A stretch of DNA of 53,309 nt. Origin: an uncultured Lachnospiraceae bacterium (GTDB lineage: Bacteria > Bacillota > Clostridia > Lachnospirales > Lachnospiraceae). The position numbers and the translations under genes are program-made. Below, in pieces: positions 40,991-49,135 of the stretch. The first letter of the stretch is position 1; every line of letters starts with the position of its first letter. Where the stretch lies: the NCBI GenBank assembly GCA_902476265.1, contig CABSCP010000034.1, positions 1 through 53,309 on the forward strand. Reading direction: 5' to 3'. The notes beneath the pieces were generated by a model, which saw only the letters and a list, made by a program, of their open reading frames with translations, did no database searches and was not told the origin of the DNA.

Positions 40991-42406
40991 ATGAGAATTC
41001 TGGATTTGCTGCGGATGAGTTCCAGCAGCCTTTGGAAAAGAAAAATCCGTACCATTCTGACGGTTTTGGGGGTAGTCATCGGTACTGCCTCCATTGTCGT
41101 CATGATTTCGCTGGGCCTGGGGCTGAACAGGGCTACCATGGAACAGATCGAGCAATATGGCGGACTGACTACTATTCAGGTCAATGAAGGACACGGTGGA
41201 GATTCTTATAGCGGAGGAATCGGATATACGGTTATTAGCTCCTCGTCCTCTTCCTCTTCAAAGAATAAGGTGATGCGGCTGGATGACGCCGCCTTGGAGA
41301 CATTGGGACAGCTGGAGCATGTGAAAAGCGTTTCTCCCATATTGCAGGTGAATGTGATCGCAAAATACGGACCCTATGAAGACAGTTACATGACCATCAG
41401 AGGGATGACGCCGGAGGGACTGGCGGAGATGAATATTGAGATCGGTGACGGCTATCTTCCGATGGAAAGCAAAGAACTGGAACTTTTTTATGGAAATATG
41501 GTCGGAGCCGAGTTTTATAATCCGAAAACTTATGAACAGCCCTATTACACCACCGGGGAATTTCCCGTGGACTTTATGAAGGACACCATTTTTATTATTT
41601 TTGACAGGGATGCCTATTATTCCAGTCAGGGTTCCGGGCAGGGAACGCCTGGCGGCTCTGGAAGCGGTGTTACCACAGCGCCGCCCAAAAAGTATATCAT
41701 TAAGACGGCGGGCGTGGAAAAGCCGAATGATGAAAACAGCTGGAGCCCTAACGGCTATCAGGTTTTCTGTAACCTGGATGCATTAAAAACAACGCTGAAG
41801 CGGATCTTCCGCAACAAAGCCATTCCCGGACAGCCAACCACTTCCAGCGGAAAGCCTTATAAAGAGATTTTTTATACCCAGGCCAATGTGAATGTGGACG
41901 ATATTGACCATGTGATGGAAGTGCAGGAGCTGATTAAATCCATGGGGTATGAGGCGTACAGCAATATCGAATGGGTGGAATCCACACAGAAACAATATGC
42001 CAATATACAGGCAATGTTGGGAGGGATCGGCGCGGTTTCCCTTTTGGTTGCGGCGATCGGCATTACCAATACCATGATGATGTCCATTTATGAAAGAACC
42101 AAAGAGATCGGTGTCATGAAGGTGCTGGGCTGTGATATGCGAAACATACAGGGAATGTTTCTGATAGAAGCCGCCTATATCGGATTTATCGGCGGTATTA
42201 TCGGACTGGGTTTAAGTTATGGTATTTCGGCCATCATCAATAAAGTGGTGGCCGCCAGCGGTAATATGACGAGCCTTTCTTTCATCCCACCCTGGCTTGC
42301 GGGTGCAGCGGTGGTATTTGCCGTGATCATCGGTATGGTGGCCGGATTTTTCCCTTCCCGCCGTGCAATGAAATTAAGCCCTCTTGCGGCCATAAGAAAC
42401 GAGTAA
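40991..42406 (+). CDS. MacB/FtsX-type ABC permease
   Basis: The protein has 471 residues. One N-terminal membrane segment (LTVLGVVIGTASIVVMISLGLGL) is followed by a ~300-residue extracellular MacB_PCD-like domain (serine-rich insert near residue 75; glycine-rich insert near 215-230) and three C-terminal segments. Conserved MSIYERTKEIGVMKVLG and SRRAMKLSPLAAIRNE motifs are the usual FtsX/MacB features. It converts ATP hydrolysis into movement of the external domain, for extrusion of peptides or lipoproteins or for signalling. It is the last gene of the operon and is followed by a strong hairpin. Confidence 0.93.
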   Translation: MRILDLLRMSSSSLWKRKIRTILTVLGVVIGTASIVVMISLGLGLNRATMEQIEQYGGLTTIQVNEGHGGDSYSGGIGYTVISSSSSSSSKNKVMRLDDAALETLGQLEHVKSVSPILQVNVIAKYGPYEDSYMTIRGMTPEGLAEMNIEIGDGYLPMESKELELFYGNMVGAEFYNPKTYEQPYYTTGEFPVDFMKDTIFIIFDRDAYYSSQGSGQGTPGGSGSGVTTAPPKKYIIKTAGVEKPNDENSWSPNGYQVFCNLDALKTTLKRIFRNKAIPGQPTTSSGKPYKEIFYTQANVNVDDIDHVMEVQELIKSMGYEAYSNIEWVESTQKQYANIQAMLGGIGAVSLLVAAIGITNTMMMSIYERTKEIGVMKVLGCDMRNIQGMFLIEAAYIGFIGGIIGLGLSYGISAIINKVVAASGNMTSLSFIPPWLAGAAVVFAVIIGMVAGFFPSRRAMKLSPLAAIRNE

Positions 42407-42407
42407 A

Positions 42408-42439
42408 GCAAAAGAACCGCCGTGAGGCGGTTCTTTTGC
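42408..42439. terminator. Terminator with 14-bp stem
   Basis: GCAAAAGAACCGCC and GGCGGTTCTTTTGC are exact complements with a 4-base loop. It lies between the convergent MacB operon and the ferredoxin gene. Confidence 0.8.
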
Positions 42440-42471
42440 GCTATTTCTATCGCAAAGCGATTAGAAGGTTT

Positions 42472-43254
42472 TTATAGAAAGTATTCAATTTCCCTGGGGA
42501 CAGAGCAGTTGGCTTCCAGCCATGTCTGGGTATCCTGAGCCTGGAAAGACCGGGCTTTTGCCGGACAGATCACCGTGCAGCGCATACAGTTGATGCACAC
42601 GTCAGGATTGATTTCCAGGGTTTCACGGTCAATGGCATTGACAGGACAGGAACGGACACAAGTACCGCAGTCAGTACAAAGGGTACGGTCCAGAGTCTTG
42701 GGAATGTCCTTTTTGGGTTTTGCCTCCGGAGCAGGATTGCCGGGAACTTCAACAATTTCAAAGATATCCGTGGCAAATTTCGTTTTCAGTTCACTTGCAA
42801 AAGCGGCCAGGCGGCCGGTATCCTCTTCATTGGGGCGGCCGGCTGCAATTTTTTCGGAAAAAATATGGGGAATGACGCATGCGGCCGCACCGATACAGAG
42901 AAAACCCTGCCGCGTCAGGATCTGCTTCATTTGGGCCAGCGCATCGTCATAATGCCGGTTGCCATAGCAGGCAAGAAGAATGCAGGGCGTCTGATTTCCG
43001 TGCAGATTTTTAAACAGACCGTCCACAGGAGGAAGCTGGCCTCCGTAAACGGGAGCAGCAGCGATGAGAAGATCGCTGGAAGTAAAAAAGTGAGGTGTCG
43101 AACGGTTCTCGGGAACCGTAAGGTCAAGATCCCTGATTTTTTCACCCGCCAGGTTGAGGTCCATCTGTTCTGCCAGAAGCCGCGCGGCATGAGCAGTGCC
43201 CATGGTGGGGCTGAATACGGCAGTATAAATGGTGTAAGCGGTAAAATTGTGCAT
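42472..43254 (-). CDS. EFR1-family ferredoxin: flavodoxin-like domain fused to two 4Fe-4S clusters
   Basis: The protein has 260 residues. The N-terminal ~175 residues form a flavodoxin-like domain (FSPTMGTAHAARLL, AAPVYGGQLPPV, LLACYGNRHYDDAL). The C-terminal ~65 have two CxxCxxCxxxCP sets (CTDCGTCVRSCP and CINCMRCTVICP), each binding a 4Fe-4S cluster. The fusion carries electrons and is common in anaerobic Clostridia; the partner is unknown. It lies 32 bases after a LUD-domain gene on the same strand. Lactate-type oxidation would supply a source of electrons, so a shared role in electron transfer is plausible. Confidence 0.9.
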   Translation of the reverse strand: MHNFTAYTIYTAVFSPTMGTAHAARLLAEQMDLNLAGEKIRDLDLTVPENRSTPHFFTSSDLLIAAAPVYGGQLPPVDGLFKNLHGNQTPCILLACYGNRHYDDALAQMKQILTRQGFLCIGAAACVIPHIFSEKIAAGRPNEEDTGRLAAFASELKTKFATDIFEIVEVPGNPAPEAKPKKDIPKTLDRTLCTDCGTCVRSCPVNAIDRETLEINPDVCINCMRCTVICPAKARSFQAQDTQTWLEANCSVPREIEYFL

Positions 43255-43286
43255 GTTATAAAATCCTCTTTTCTATAAGTAAGTGC

Positions 43287-43922
43287 TCAGAAACCCAGAT
43301 CCTCTGCTACCAGGAAAACTTTGATCCTGCCCGCATGACGGGAACGTCTGGTGACCACGATCTGATTGCAGAAGCATTCGGGGGAGAAGCATTCCGCACA
43401 TTTCCCGGTGAGTGCGCAGGGAGTATTCATATGAAGGCGCACAGCATTCGGGGGACACGCATTGGTGCGGACACGTTTTACGGCGGCATCCAGATCTTTT
43501 GTCAGTTTGTTCATGCCCACAATGAGCATGACATGTTCAGGACCATGGATGATACATGCCACACGATTGCCGTTACCGTCGATGTTAACCAGCTCGCCGT
43601 CGTATGTAAGCGCATTGGTACTGCAGAAGTAATAATTGCTCATTACGGTTTTTGCATAAATTTCACGGCGTTCCTGCTCGGTTTTCGCAGTCATACGGTC
43701 AATCAAGGTATAGTTGCCGTTTGTCAGAGCATCCATCATGCCGGACTGCGTGAGACTGGCGCTGCCGCCCCAGGAAATAACACTTCCTTCCGGCATCATA
43801 TCAAGAATGGCCTGCACCATATCGCTGCAGTTTTCAAAGTAATAGCCTTCCATACCGCGTCTCTCAAGATTTTTGAGAATGCCGGGAACAGCCAGGGCAA
43901 ACGCTTCTTTTTTATAATCCAT
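43287..43922 (-). CDS. LUD-domain lactate utilisation protein (LutC/DUF162 family)
   Basis: The protein has 211 residues. DUF162 features are YYFENCSDMVQAILDMMPEG, SWGGSASLTQSGMMDAL, STNALTYDGELVNIDGNGNRVACIIHGP and VIMLIVGMNKLTKDLDAAVKRVR-type strands. A Cys-rich tail (CALTGKCAECFSPECFCNQIVV) may bind metal. In lutABC operons LutC works in lactate oxidation, but here it is alone with a ferredoxin, so the substrate is not certain. GGAGGGA precedes the start on the minus strand. An extended -10 (TGCTATACT, complement of 43971-43979) lies upstream. Confidence 0.88.
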   Translation of the reverse strand: MDYKKEAFALAVPGILKNLERRGMEGYYFENCSDMVQAILDMMPEGSVISWGGSASLTQSGMMDALTNGNYTLIDRMTAKTEQERREIYAKTVMSNYYFCSTNALTYDGELVNIDGNGNRVACIIHGPEHVMLIVGMNKLTKDLDAAVKRVRTNACPPNAVRLHMNTPCALTGKCAECFSPECFCNQIVVTRRSRHAGRIKVFLVAEDLGF

Positions 43923-43989
43923 AGTAAATCCCTCCCTATCCGGATAAAACAGATTTAGATTTCCTCCTTTAGTATAGCACAGAATGAGT

Positions 43990-44160
43990 GGAATGGAATA
44001 AAAAAATATGCGCCCGTATGTTGGGGCAGAGCAATGAAAGGGAATATATGATTAAATTATCTGATAATTCAGAAAATTGTAGTTAAAATATCTTAAAATA
44101 AATTATATTTTTTGTTAAAAACAGAAAATAAGTGAAAATTTCTAAAAAAGTCCGAAAATG
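43990..44160 (+). promoter_or_regulatory. A+T-rich upstream region (UP-element-like)
   Basis: This gene-free stretch becomes almost entirely A+T from about 44045 up to the -35 box at 44163. Phased A- and T-runs directly before a perfect core promoter are typical of promoters with strong alpha-CTD contacts, such as those of stable RNA genes. I see no coding sequence here. Confidence 0.55.
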
Positions 44161-44162
44161 TA

Positions 44163-44191
44163 TTGACAAAAGTACAATTCTTTTCTATAAT
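44163..44191 (+). promoter_or_regulatory. Perfect consensus sigma-A promoter of the orphan RNA
   Basis: TTGACA (44163-44168) and TATAAT (44186-44191) with exactly 17 bases between make the strongest promoter match in the window. Transcription would start near 44198. Confidence 0.9.
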
Positions 44192-44197
44192 GAAGCC

Positions 44198-44705
44198 ATA
44201 AACAAGAGAGATAAAGAAAAGAGAAAAAACGATAATAATAGAAAAGGAGGTAATTCCACCGAAAGCATAATTCAATCACCTTTTTAATTCCGAAAGGATC
44301 CCCCGGTAAACAGGATGAAGAGAATGAAATACGATAAGACCTGAGACAGAACATCAGGAGAGAAAGCGGAGGAGCACCAGGAAGGGAAGAGGTACAAGAA
44401 AAACTTCATAAGGAGTCTTTAGAGAGGAACGTGAAGTTCCGTAACTTTAAAGAGAATGCTTCAGTCAATGAGTAATATCGAGTACACAAGATGAGGTAAC
44501 GAAAGGCAGAAGATGTTTTAGGACGACAGGGAAACACGATGGAACGGATAAGCCGTCAGAAGATGTCAAAGTATCGTTACAGTACGTAAGTACAAGTCGA
44601 AACAGTTGGAAAGATAGAGAAAAACGGAGGTTTAGTCCATTGGATGAAATAGCATAGGAGCGGGTATTGATCAAAAAAGATGATTGATACCCGCTTCTGT
44701 TTGTG
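44198..44705 (+). ncRNA. Candidate large structured non-coding RNA (about 500 nt)
   Basis: A consensus promoter and a terminator-like hairpin (44659-44696, GCGGGTAT...ATACCCGC) enclose ~500 bases with no credible open reading frame. The strand is very purine-rich (48 of 60 bases in 44341-44400). Local helices can be drawn: GGAAC-GTGAA-GTTCC (44427-44441) inside a CTTTA/TAAAG outer helix, CCTGA/TCAGG (44340-44358), GTAC-GTAA-GTAC with a GNRA loop (44583-44594) and CC-GAAA-GG (44290-44297). Four Shine-Dalgarno-like motifs (44244, 44368, 44410, 44625) have no following gene. It matches neither tmRNA, RNase P, SRP RNA nor 6S RNA by their landmarks. Function is unknown. A long leader with attenuator for the GH3 gene is the alternative. 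Confidence 0.7.
44659..44705 (+). terminator. Terminator of the orphan RNA
   Basis: GCGGGTAT and ATACCCGC pair, with extra pairing inside, and are followed by a T-rich tail (TTCTGTTTGTGTT). The tail is interrupted, so termination may be partial. Confidence 0.65.
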
Positions 44706-44778
44706 TTAGTCTATTAGTGTAACGCACAGGCAGCGGAGACGATGCAGGCAGAAAAGAAATCGGGAGAATTTTCAAACC

Positions 44779-46119
44779 ATGTCAGACAGGGAATCCAATA
44801 GAGAGAGCAGGAGAAAGAGAAGGGTCAGAAATCAGATCATTTCTTACAGCGTGATGGTGGTGATTTTGGCGGCGGCAGCAGTGGGCTGTACGGCCGGTGT
44901 ACGGGCGGCGGCCAGCGCGCTGCAGGAGCAGAAGGCGGCTAAAGAAGAGGCGAGACAGGCGGCAGCCGAGGCCTCCAGGGCGGAAGAATCCGCACAGGCA
45001 GAAGCGGCTGTTGCGGCGCTTTTAGATGAAGAGAATACAGAAGAAACGACGACGGAGTATACCAGAGAGGATGCGCTCAATGAGATGGTGGAGGATACGG
45101 TTGCAGGAATGACGCTGGAACAGAAGGTGGCAGGACTGTTCTTTCTACAGCCGGAGCAGCTCACAGGAGTCAGCCAGGTGGTGCAGGCCGGGGACAGCAC
45201 CCGGGAAGCGCTGGCAAAATATCCGGTAGGGGGCCTGATTTATTTTAAACAGAATATCCAGACGGAAGAACAGCTTACGGAAATGTTGTCAAACACCGTT
45301 TCCTATAGTTCGTTTCCTTTATTTTTAGGAGTGGATGAAGAAGGCGGCAGAGTGGCGAGAGTCGCGGATGCACTGAAGCTTGAGAATGTTGGAGCGATGG
45401 GCGATATCGGAGAAACGGGGGATACGCAGGCAGCCTATGCGGCGAATCAGAAAATAAGTTCCTATCTGGCGTCTTATGGATTCAATGTGGATTTTGCGCC
45501 GGTGGCAGATGTATTGACCAATGCAGACAACAGCGTGATCGGTGACAGATCCTTTTCCGGCGATCCCAATATAGCAGCCCAGATGGTTTCCAGTGCGGTG
45601 CAGGGAATGCAGTCCACCGGTTTGAGCGCTTGTATCAAGCATTTTCCGGGACATGGGGATACGGCAGGAGATTCTCATACGGGCGCGGCCGAGACCACCC
45701 GTACAAAGGAAGAGATGGAGGGGACAGAATTTCTCCCTTTTAAAGCAGGAATAGAAGCCGGAGCGGATATGGTGATGGTGGGTCATATCAGCGCGCCGGA
45801 GTTAAACGGCGGAGAGAAAATACCGGCCAGCCTGTCGGAGAATGTGATCACCGGAATCCTGCGCAATGAATGGGGATATGACGGTATTGTGATCACGGAT
45901 GCCATGAACATGGGCGCGGTCACAGAATATTATGAATCGGATGTGGCGGCTATTATGGCGCTGAAAGCGGGCGCGGATATGGTTATGATGCCCGAGAATT
46001 TTGAGATGGCCTATGAAGGAGTTTTGAAGGCTGTACAGGATGGCACCATCAGCGAAGAGAGGGTGAATGATTCTCTGAAGCGGATTTATCGGGTAAAGTT
46101 GAGAAACAGAGTTGAATAG
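44779..46119 (+). CDS. GH3-family beta-N-acetylhexosaminidase (NagZ-like), membrane-anchored
   Basis: The protein has 446 residues. A charged N-terminus and one membrane segment (residues ~20-45) anchor it outside; an Ala/Glu-rich linker follows. The catalytic domain has FLGVDEEGGRVAR, the family signature KHFPGHGDTAGDSHTG with the D294/H300 acid-base dyad of NagZ-type enzymes, and nucleophile D374 in VITDAMNMGAV. It removes N-acetylglucosamine from peptidoglycan fragments, so a role in wall turnover is likely. The gene is monocistronic between the orphan RNA and a terminator. Confidence 0.9.
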   Translation: MSDRESNRESRRKRRVRNQIISYSVMVVILAAAAVGCTAGVRAAASALQEQKAAKEEARQAAAEASRAEESAQAEAAVAALLDEENTEETTTEYTREDALNEMVEDTVAGMTLEQKVAGLFFLQPEQLTGVSQVVQAGDSTREALAKYPVGGLIYFKQNIQTEEQLTEMLSNTVSYSSFPLFLGVDEEGGRVARVADALKLENVGAMGDIGETGDTQAAYAANQKISSYLASYGFNVDFAPVADVLTNADNSVIGDRSFSGDPNIAAQMVSSAVQGMQSTGLSACIKHFPGHGDTAGDSHTGAAETTRTKEEMEGTEFLPFKAGIEAGADMVMVGHISAPELNGGEKIPASLSENVITGILRNEWGYDGIVITDAMNMGAVTEYYESDVAAIMALKAGADMVMMPENFEMAYEGVLKAVQDGTISEERVNDSLKRIYRVKLRNRVE

Positions 46120-46134
46120 GACGGATGATAAGAG

Positions 46135-46174
46135 AAAGCGGCGGTTTCCTTCAGAAGAAGACCGCCGCTTTTAT
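46135..46174. terminator. Terminator between convergent GH3 and ABC genes
   Basis: AAGCGGCGGT and ACCGCCGCTT are perfect complements around a 15-base loop, followed by TTTATT. Confidence 0.85.
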
Positions 46175-46179
46175 TAATT

Positions 46180-47940
46180 TTATTTCAATTTGTTTGCCAT
46201 GTTATAGAACTGATAATAAATTCCCTGTCTGGCAATTAAAGTATCGTGATTTCCCTCTTCCACAATGCCATCCTCCGTCAGGACCAGAATGCGGTCGGAA
46301 TTGCGGATGGAGGAGAGTCTGTGGGCGATGGTCAGAGTAGTGCGGCCTTCCGACAGGCGCCCCAGAGACTGGGCAACAGCGAATTCGCTTTCATTATCCA
46401 GGGCGCTGGTGGCTTCGTCCAAAATGATGATGGGAGGATTTTTCAAAAATACCCGGGCGATGCTGATGCGCTGTTTCTGCCCGCCGGACAGCTTCACGCC
46501 GCGTTCCCCTACATAAGTGTCATAGCCGTCCTTCAAGCCCATGATGAACTCATGCGCCCCCGCACGTTTGGCGGCATCGATCACCTCGCCCCTGTCTGCG
46601 TCCGGCCTGCCGTAGACGATGTTTTCATAGATGGTGCCGGAAAACAGATAAACATCCTGCTGTACGATTCCGATATTGCTGCGCAGGCTTTTTAGCGTGA
46701 ATTCTTTAATGTTATGTCCGTCAATGGTGATGGTTCCCTCCGTCACATCATAGAAGCGGGGAATCAGATTGCAAAGCGTCGTTTTGCCGCCGCCTGAGGG
46801 GCCCACGATAGCCACTTTTTCACCCGGATGGATTGTCAGGTTTAAGTTTTTGAACACCTGGTTATGATCGTCGGGATATTCAAAACTCACATCATGGAAG
46901 GAAATTTCTCCTTCCGGAGCGCCCATTTCCACGGCGTTTTCTTCGTCAAAGATTTCAATGTCGGCATCCATGATCTGTAAAAAGCGTTCAATTCCGGTCA
47001 TGCCGCGCTGGAACTGTTCTGCAAATTCGATGATGCGGCGGATGGTGGTGATCAGCGTGGTCACATATAAAAGGAATGCGACGAGATCCCCGGGCGCCAC
47101 AAGCCCTTTCATCATAAAAAGACTGCCGAAAAGCAGGACGGATACATACATGATGCCGTCAAAAGCATGGGTGGTGGCGTTGAAGGCAGCCATCAGGTGA
47201 TAGGAATCCCTCTTGATGTCAAGGAAACGGCCATTATCCTCTTCAAACTTTTCATTTTCCATTTCTTCATTGGTGAAGGCCTTGACCACCTTCTGTCCCA
47301 GAAGGCTGTCTTCGATGCGGGCGTTGAGTTCCCCGATCTGGTTTCTCTGCACTCGGAAAATTCCCCGCATTTTAAAGTTTAATTTCATACAGACCGCAAC
47401 CATCACCGGGATGATTACAAAAATAATCAGGGTTAAAAGCACATTGATCCTGGCCAGAATGATGAAGGAAATCACTAGCTTTACGCCTGCGATAAAAAAT
47501 TCTTCAGGGCAGTGATGGGCGAACTCCGTCACATCGAACAGGTCGTTGGTGATGCGTCCCATGATCTGTCCCACTTTTGTGTTGTTGTAATAGGTGTTGG
47601 ACAACTGATGCAGGTGACGGTATGCGTCCCGGCGCATGTCCGTTTCGATTTTGGCGCCCATGATATGCCCCACTCCCGCCATATAATAGGTGGCCACACA
47701 ATCCACCACCCGTAAAAGCAGGTAAAGGCCCACCATGATTCCGATGGTTTTCACGGAGAGGGCGGCCAGGTCCCTTAATCCTTCGTTGGTGATGTAGCGC
47801 ATGATCATGGGAAGGACCAGCTCGCAAAGCGTAGTCAGTCCCGCACAGAACAAATCCAGCGCCAGGGTCTTCCAATAAGGTTTGAAATAAGGCGAAAACC
47901 TTGCAAAAAGCTCTTTCGTCTTATACTGTCTGCTTTCCAT
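46180..47940 (-). CDS. ABC exporter with fused membrane and ATPase domains (ABCB/MsbA-like)
   Basis: The protein has 586 residues. Residues 1 to about 310 carry six membrane helices; the ATPase domain has Walker A GPSGGGKTT, the signature LSGGQKQR, and Walker B IIILDEATSALD. It works as a homodimer or with another half-transporter, exporting lipids, peptides or drugs. The start is ATG at 47940 with AAGGAGG just upstream. An in-frame codon at 48003 would add 21 residues without a ribosome binding site. The gene is single and divergent from the secreted-protein gene. Confidence 0.93.
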   Translation of the reverse strand: MESRQYKTKELFARFSPYFKPYWKTLALDLFCAGLTTLCELVLPMIMRYITNEGLRDLAALSVKTIGIMVGLYLLLRVVDCVATYYMAGVGHIMGAKIETDMRRDAYRHLHQLSNTYYNNTKVGQIMGRITNDLFDVTEFAHHCPEEFFIAGVKLVISFIILARINVLLTLIIFVIIPVMVAVCMKLNFKMRGIFRVQRNQIGELNARIEDSLLGQKVVKAFTNEEMENEKFEEDNGRFLDIKRDSYHLMAAFNATTHAFDGIMYVSVLLFGSLFMMKGLVAPGDLVAFLLYVTTLITTIRRIIEFAEQFQRGMTGIERFLQIMDADIEIFDEENAVEMGAPEGEISFHDVSFEYPDDHNQVFKNLNLTIHPGEKVAIVGPSGGGKTTLCNLIPRFYDVTEGTITIDGHNIKEFTLKSLRSNIGIVQQDVYLFSGTIYENIVYGRPDADRGEVIDAAKRAGAHEFIMGLKDGYDTYVGERGVKLSGGQKQRISIARVFLKNPPIIILDEATSALDNESEFAVAQSLGRLSEGRTTLTIAHRLSSIRNSDRILVLTEDGIVEEGNHDTLIARQGIYYQFYNMANKLK

Positions 47941-48032
47941 AAACTCCTCCTTAAAACTGTATTTCTCCTGAAATTTCAGGTAATATTTACAATGATATCC
48001 CATTTAAAAGGGTTTTTCAACTGTTACATTCA

Positions 48033-48041
48033 TGTTATAAT
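48033..48041 (+). promoter_or_regulatory. Extended -10 promoter of the secreted-protein gene
   Basis: TGTTATAAT (48033-48041) is a TGn-extended -10 box. The -35 region is poor. It is 51 bases before the start codon. Confidence 0.5.
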
Positions 48042-48092
48042 AGAACCGGATGATTTACGGAGACAGGAAATAAAAAACAGGAGGGATTTCAA

Positions 48093-48761
48093 ATGAAAAA
48101 ATCTGCAATTTTTACTTCACTGGCCGCTTTTTGTGTGGCGTTTCTGCTTTTTGGACAGACTGCCCTTGCGTCCGGTTTTGTACAGGATACCGGCGGGATA
48201 AGATACCAGAATGACGATGGCAGTTTCGCCGCTGATACCTGGGTACAGGTGGGGAGCCTCTGGTATTTTTTTGATGGGAACGGAATCTGCAGGAATCCGG
48301 AAGGAGCAGCAGCGCCTTCTACTGATGTTTTCTCAGACAATATTTTTGAAGCGGCGGGATGGCTTCCCTTTCAGACTGCGGATAAGAACGCTTTAGAGAA
48401 TGGAGTTGCGGCCGGTCTTGTGGGTTTTGACGGCGTACAATACTGGGCGGCTCCGGCTTATTTGGACATGCTCAACGGGACGGGGACACAGACCCCTTCG
48501 GTGCAGGATGCAGCTAAAAATGTACAGGCAGCAGGGCAGCCGGCGGTTAAAAGTGAGCAGGTCCAAACCCCGCCCCTGGTCCAGTCAGCCTCTCAGGCCG
48601 CACAGCAGCCCGAAGTGACGCATATGGTGTGGATTTCTGCCACAGGGAAAAAATACCATAGCAAAAACAACTGTGGAAGAATGAATCCTGCCAAAGCCAC
48701 ACAGCTTTCTTTGGAGGATGCGCTGGCAGGAGGATATGAAAAATGCAGTAAGTGCTTTTAA
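48093..48761 (+). CDS. Secreted protein with cell-wall-binding-like repeat and C-terminal Cys-rich motif
   Basis: The protein has 222 residues. The signal peptide ends near ALA-S at residue 27. A choline-binding/glucan-binding-type repeat (IRYQNDDGSFAADTWVQVGSLWYFFDGNG) follows. A low-complexity Gln/Ala/Pro linker spans about 125-180. The last ~45 residues (WISATGKKYHSKNNCGRMNPAKATQLSLEDALAGGYEKCSKC) form the YHxxxxC...A...GYxxCxxC motif found at the C-terminus of secreted nuclease-like and ComEC-associated proteins. That tail probably binds a metal. No catalytic nuclease core is visible. GGAGGG precedes the start. Confidence 0.85.
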   Translation: MKKSAIFTSLAAFCVAFLLFGQTALASGFVQDTGGIRYQNDDGSFAADTWVQVGSLWYFFDGNGICRNPEGAAAPSTDVFSDNIFEAAGWLPFQTADKNALENGVAAGLVGFDGVQYWAAPAYLDMLNGTGTQTPSVQDAAKNVQAAGQPAVKSEQVQTPPLVQSASQAAQQPEVTHMVWISATGKKYHSKNNCGRMNPAKATQLSLEDALAGGYEKCSKCF

Positions 48762-48893
48762 GAAGCATTCAGGAATAGCCGGCAGGAAGGAGAATGACAG
48801 AGGAAAGTCATTCTCTGTGCCCGGTGGTTTCAGAGTTCGTTTTTATTTTGCAAAAAAATTGTGTAAAAATTTTGATTTTTTCTAAAAAAGGGC

Positions 48894-48922
48894 TTGCAGT
48901 ACAATATTTTTTATGGTATTAT
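48894..48922 (+). promoter_or_regulatory. Promoter of the tRNA-Gly gene
   Basis: TTGCAG (48894-48899) and TATTAT (48917-48922) are 17 bases apart, ~45 bases before the tRNA. Confidence 0.75.
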
Positions 48923-48966
48923 AACATTCGTCGCTGGGGAACACGCAAAATGCCTCAGAGAAGAAT

Positions 48967-49039
48967 GCGACAGTAGTACAGTTGGTAGTACGCCACCTTG
49001 CCAAGGTGGAGGTCGCGGGTTCGAGCCCCGTCTGTCGCT
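48967..49039 (+). tRNA. tRNA-Gly (anticodon GCC)
   Basis: A complete cloverleaf can be folded: acceptor GCGACAG/CTGTCGC, D-loop with AGTTGGTAGTA, anticodon stem CCACC/GGTGG around loop TTGCCAA (anticodon GCC), and T-loop TTCGAGC. No CCA is encoded; the discriminator base is T. An integrase gene starts its reading frame end only ~100 bases away, so the 3' half of this gene is the likely integration site of the element to the right. Confidence 0.95.
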
Positions 49040-49057
49040 TTTAAAAAATTCAGTAAA

Positions 49058-49100
49058 TAAGCGGCTTCCCGAACTTACGGGAGGCCGCTTACATTTTATT
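49058..49100. terminator. Terminator between tRNA and integrase
   Basis: TAAGCGGC and GCCGCTTA pair, with TCCCG/CGGGA continuing the stem, and an interrupted T-rich tail. Confidence 0.7.
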
Positions 49101-49135
49101 CTAAAGTTTCTTTCTAAAGTTTTTCACTATTTTCT

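Noticed and set aside
44465..44674. A 69-codon minus-strand frame inside the orphan RNA
   Set aside because: No ribosome binding site, no family resemblance, and the strong promoter points the other way.
44198..44705. Known housekeeping RNA (tmRNA, RNase P, SRP, 6S) or group II intron
   Set aside because: The tRNA-like ends of tmRNA, the conserved P4 parts of RNase P, the SRP Alu/S landmarks and the intron domain V pattern were not found.
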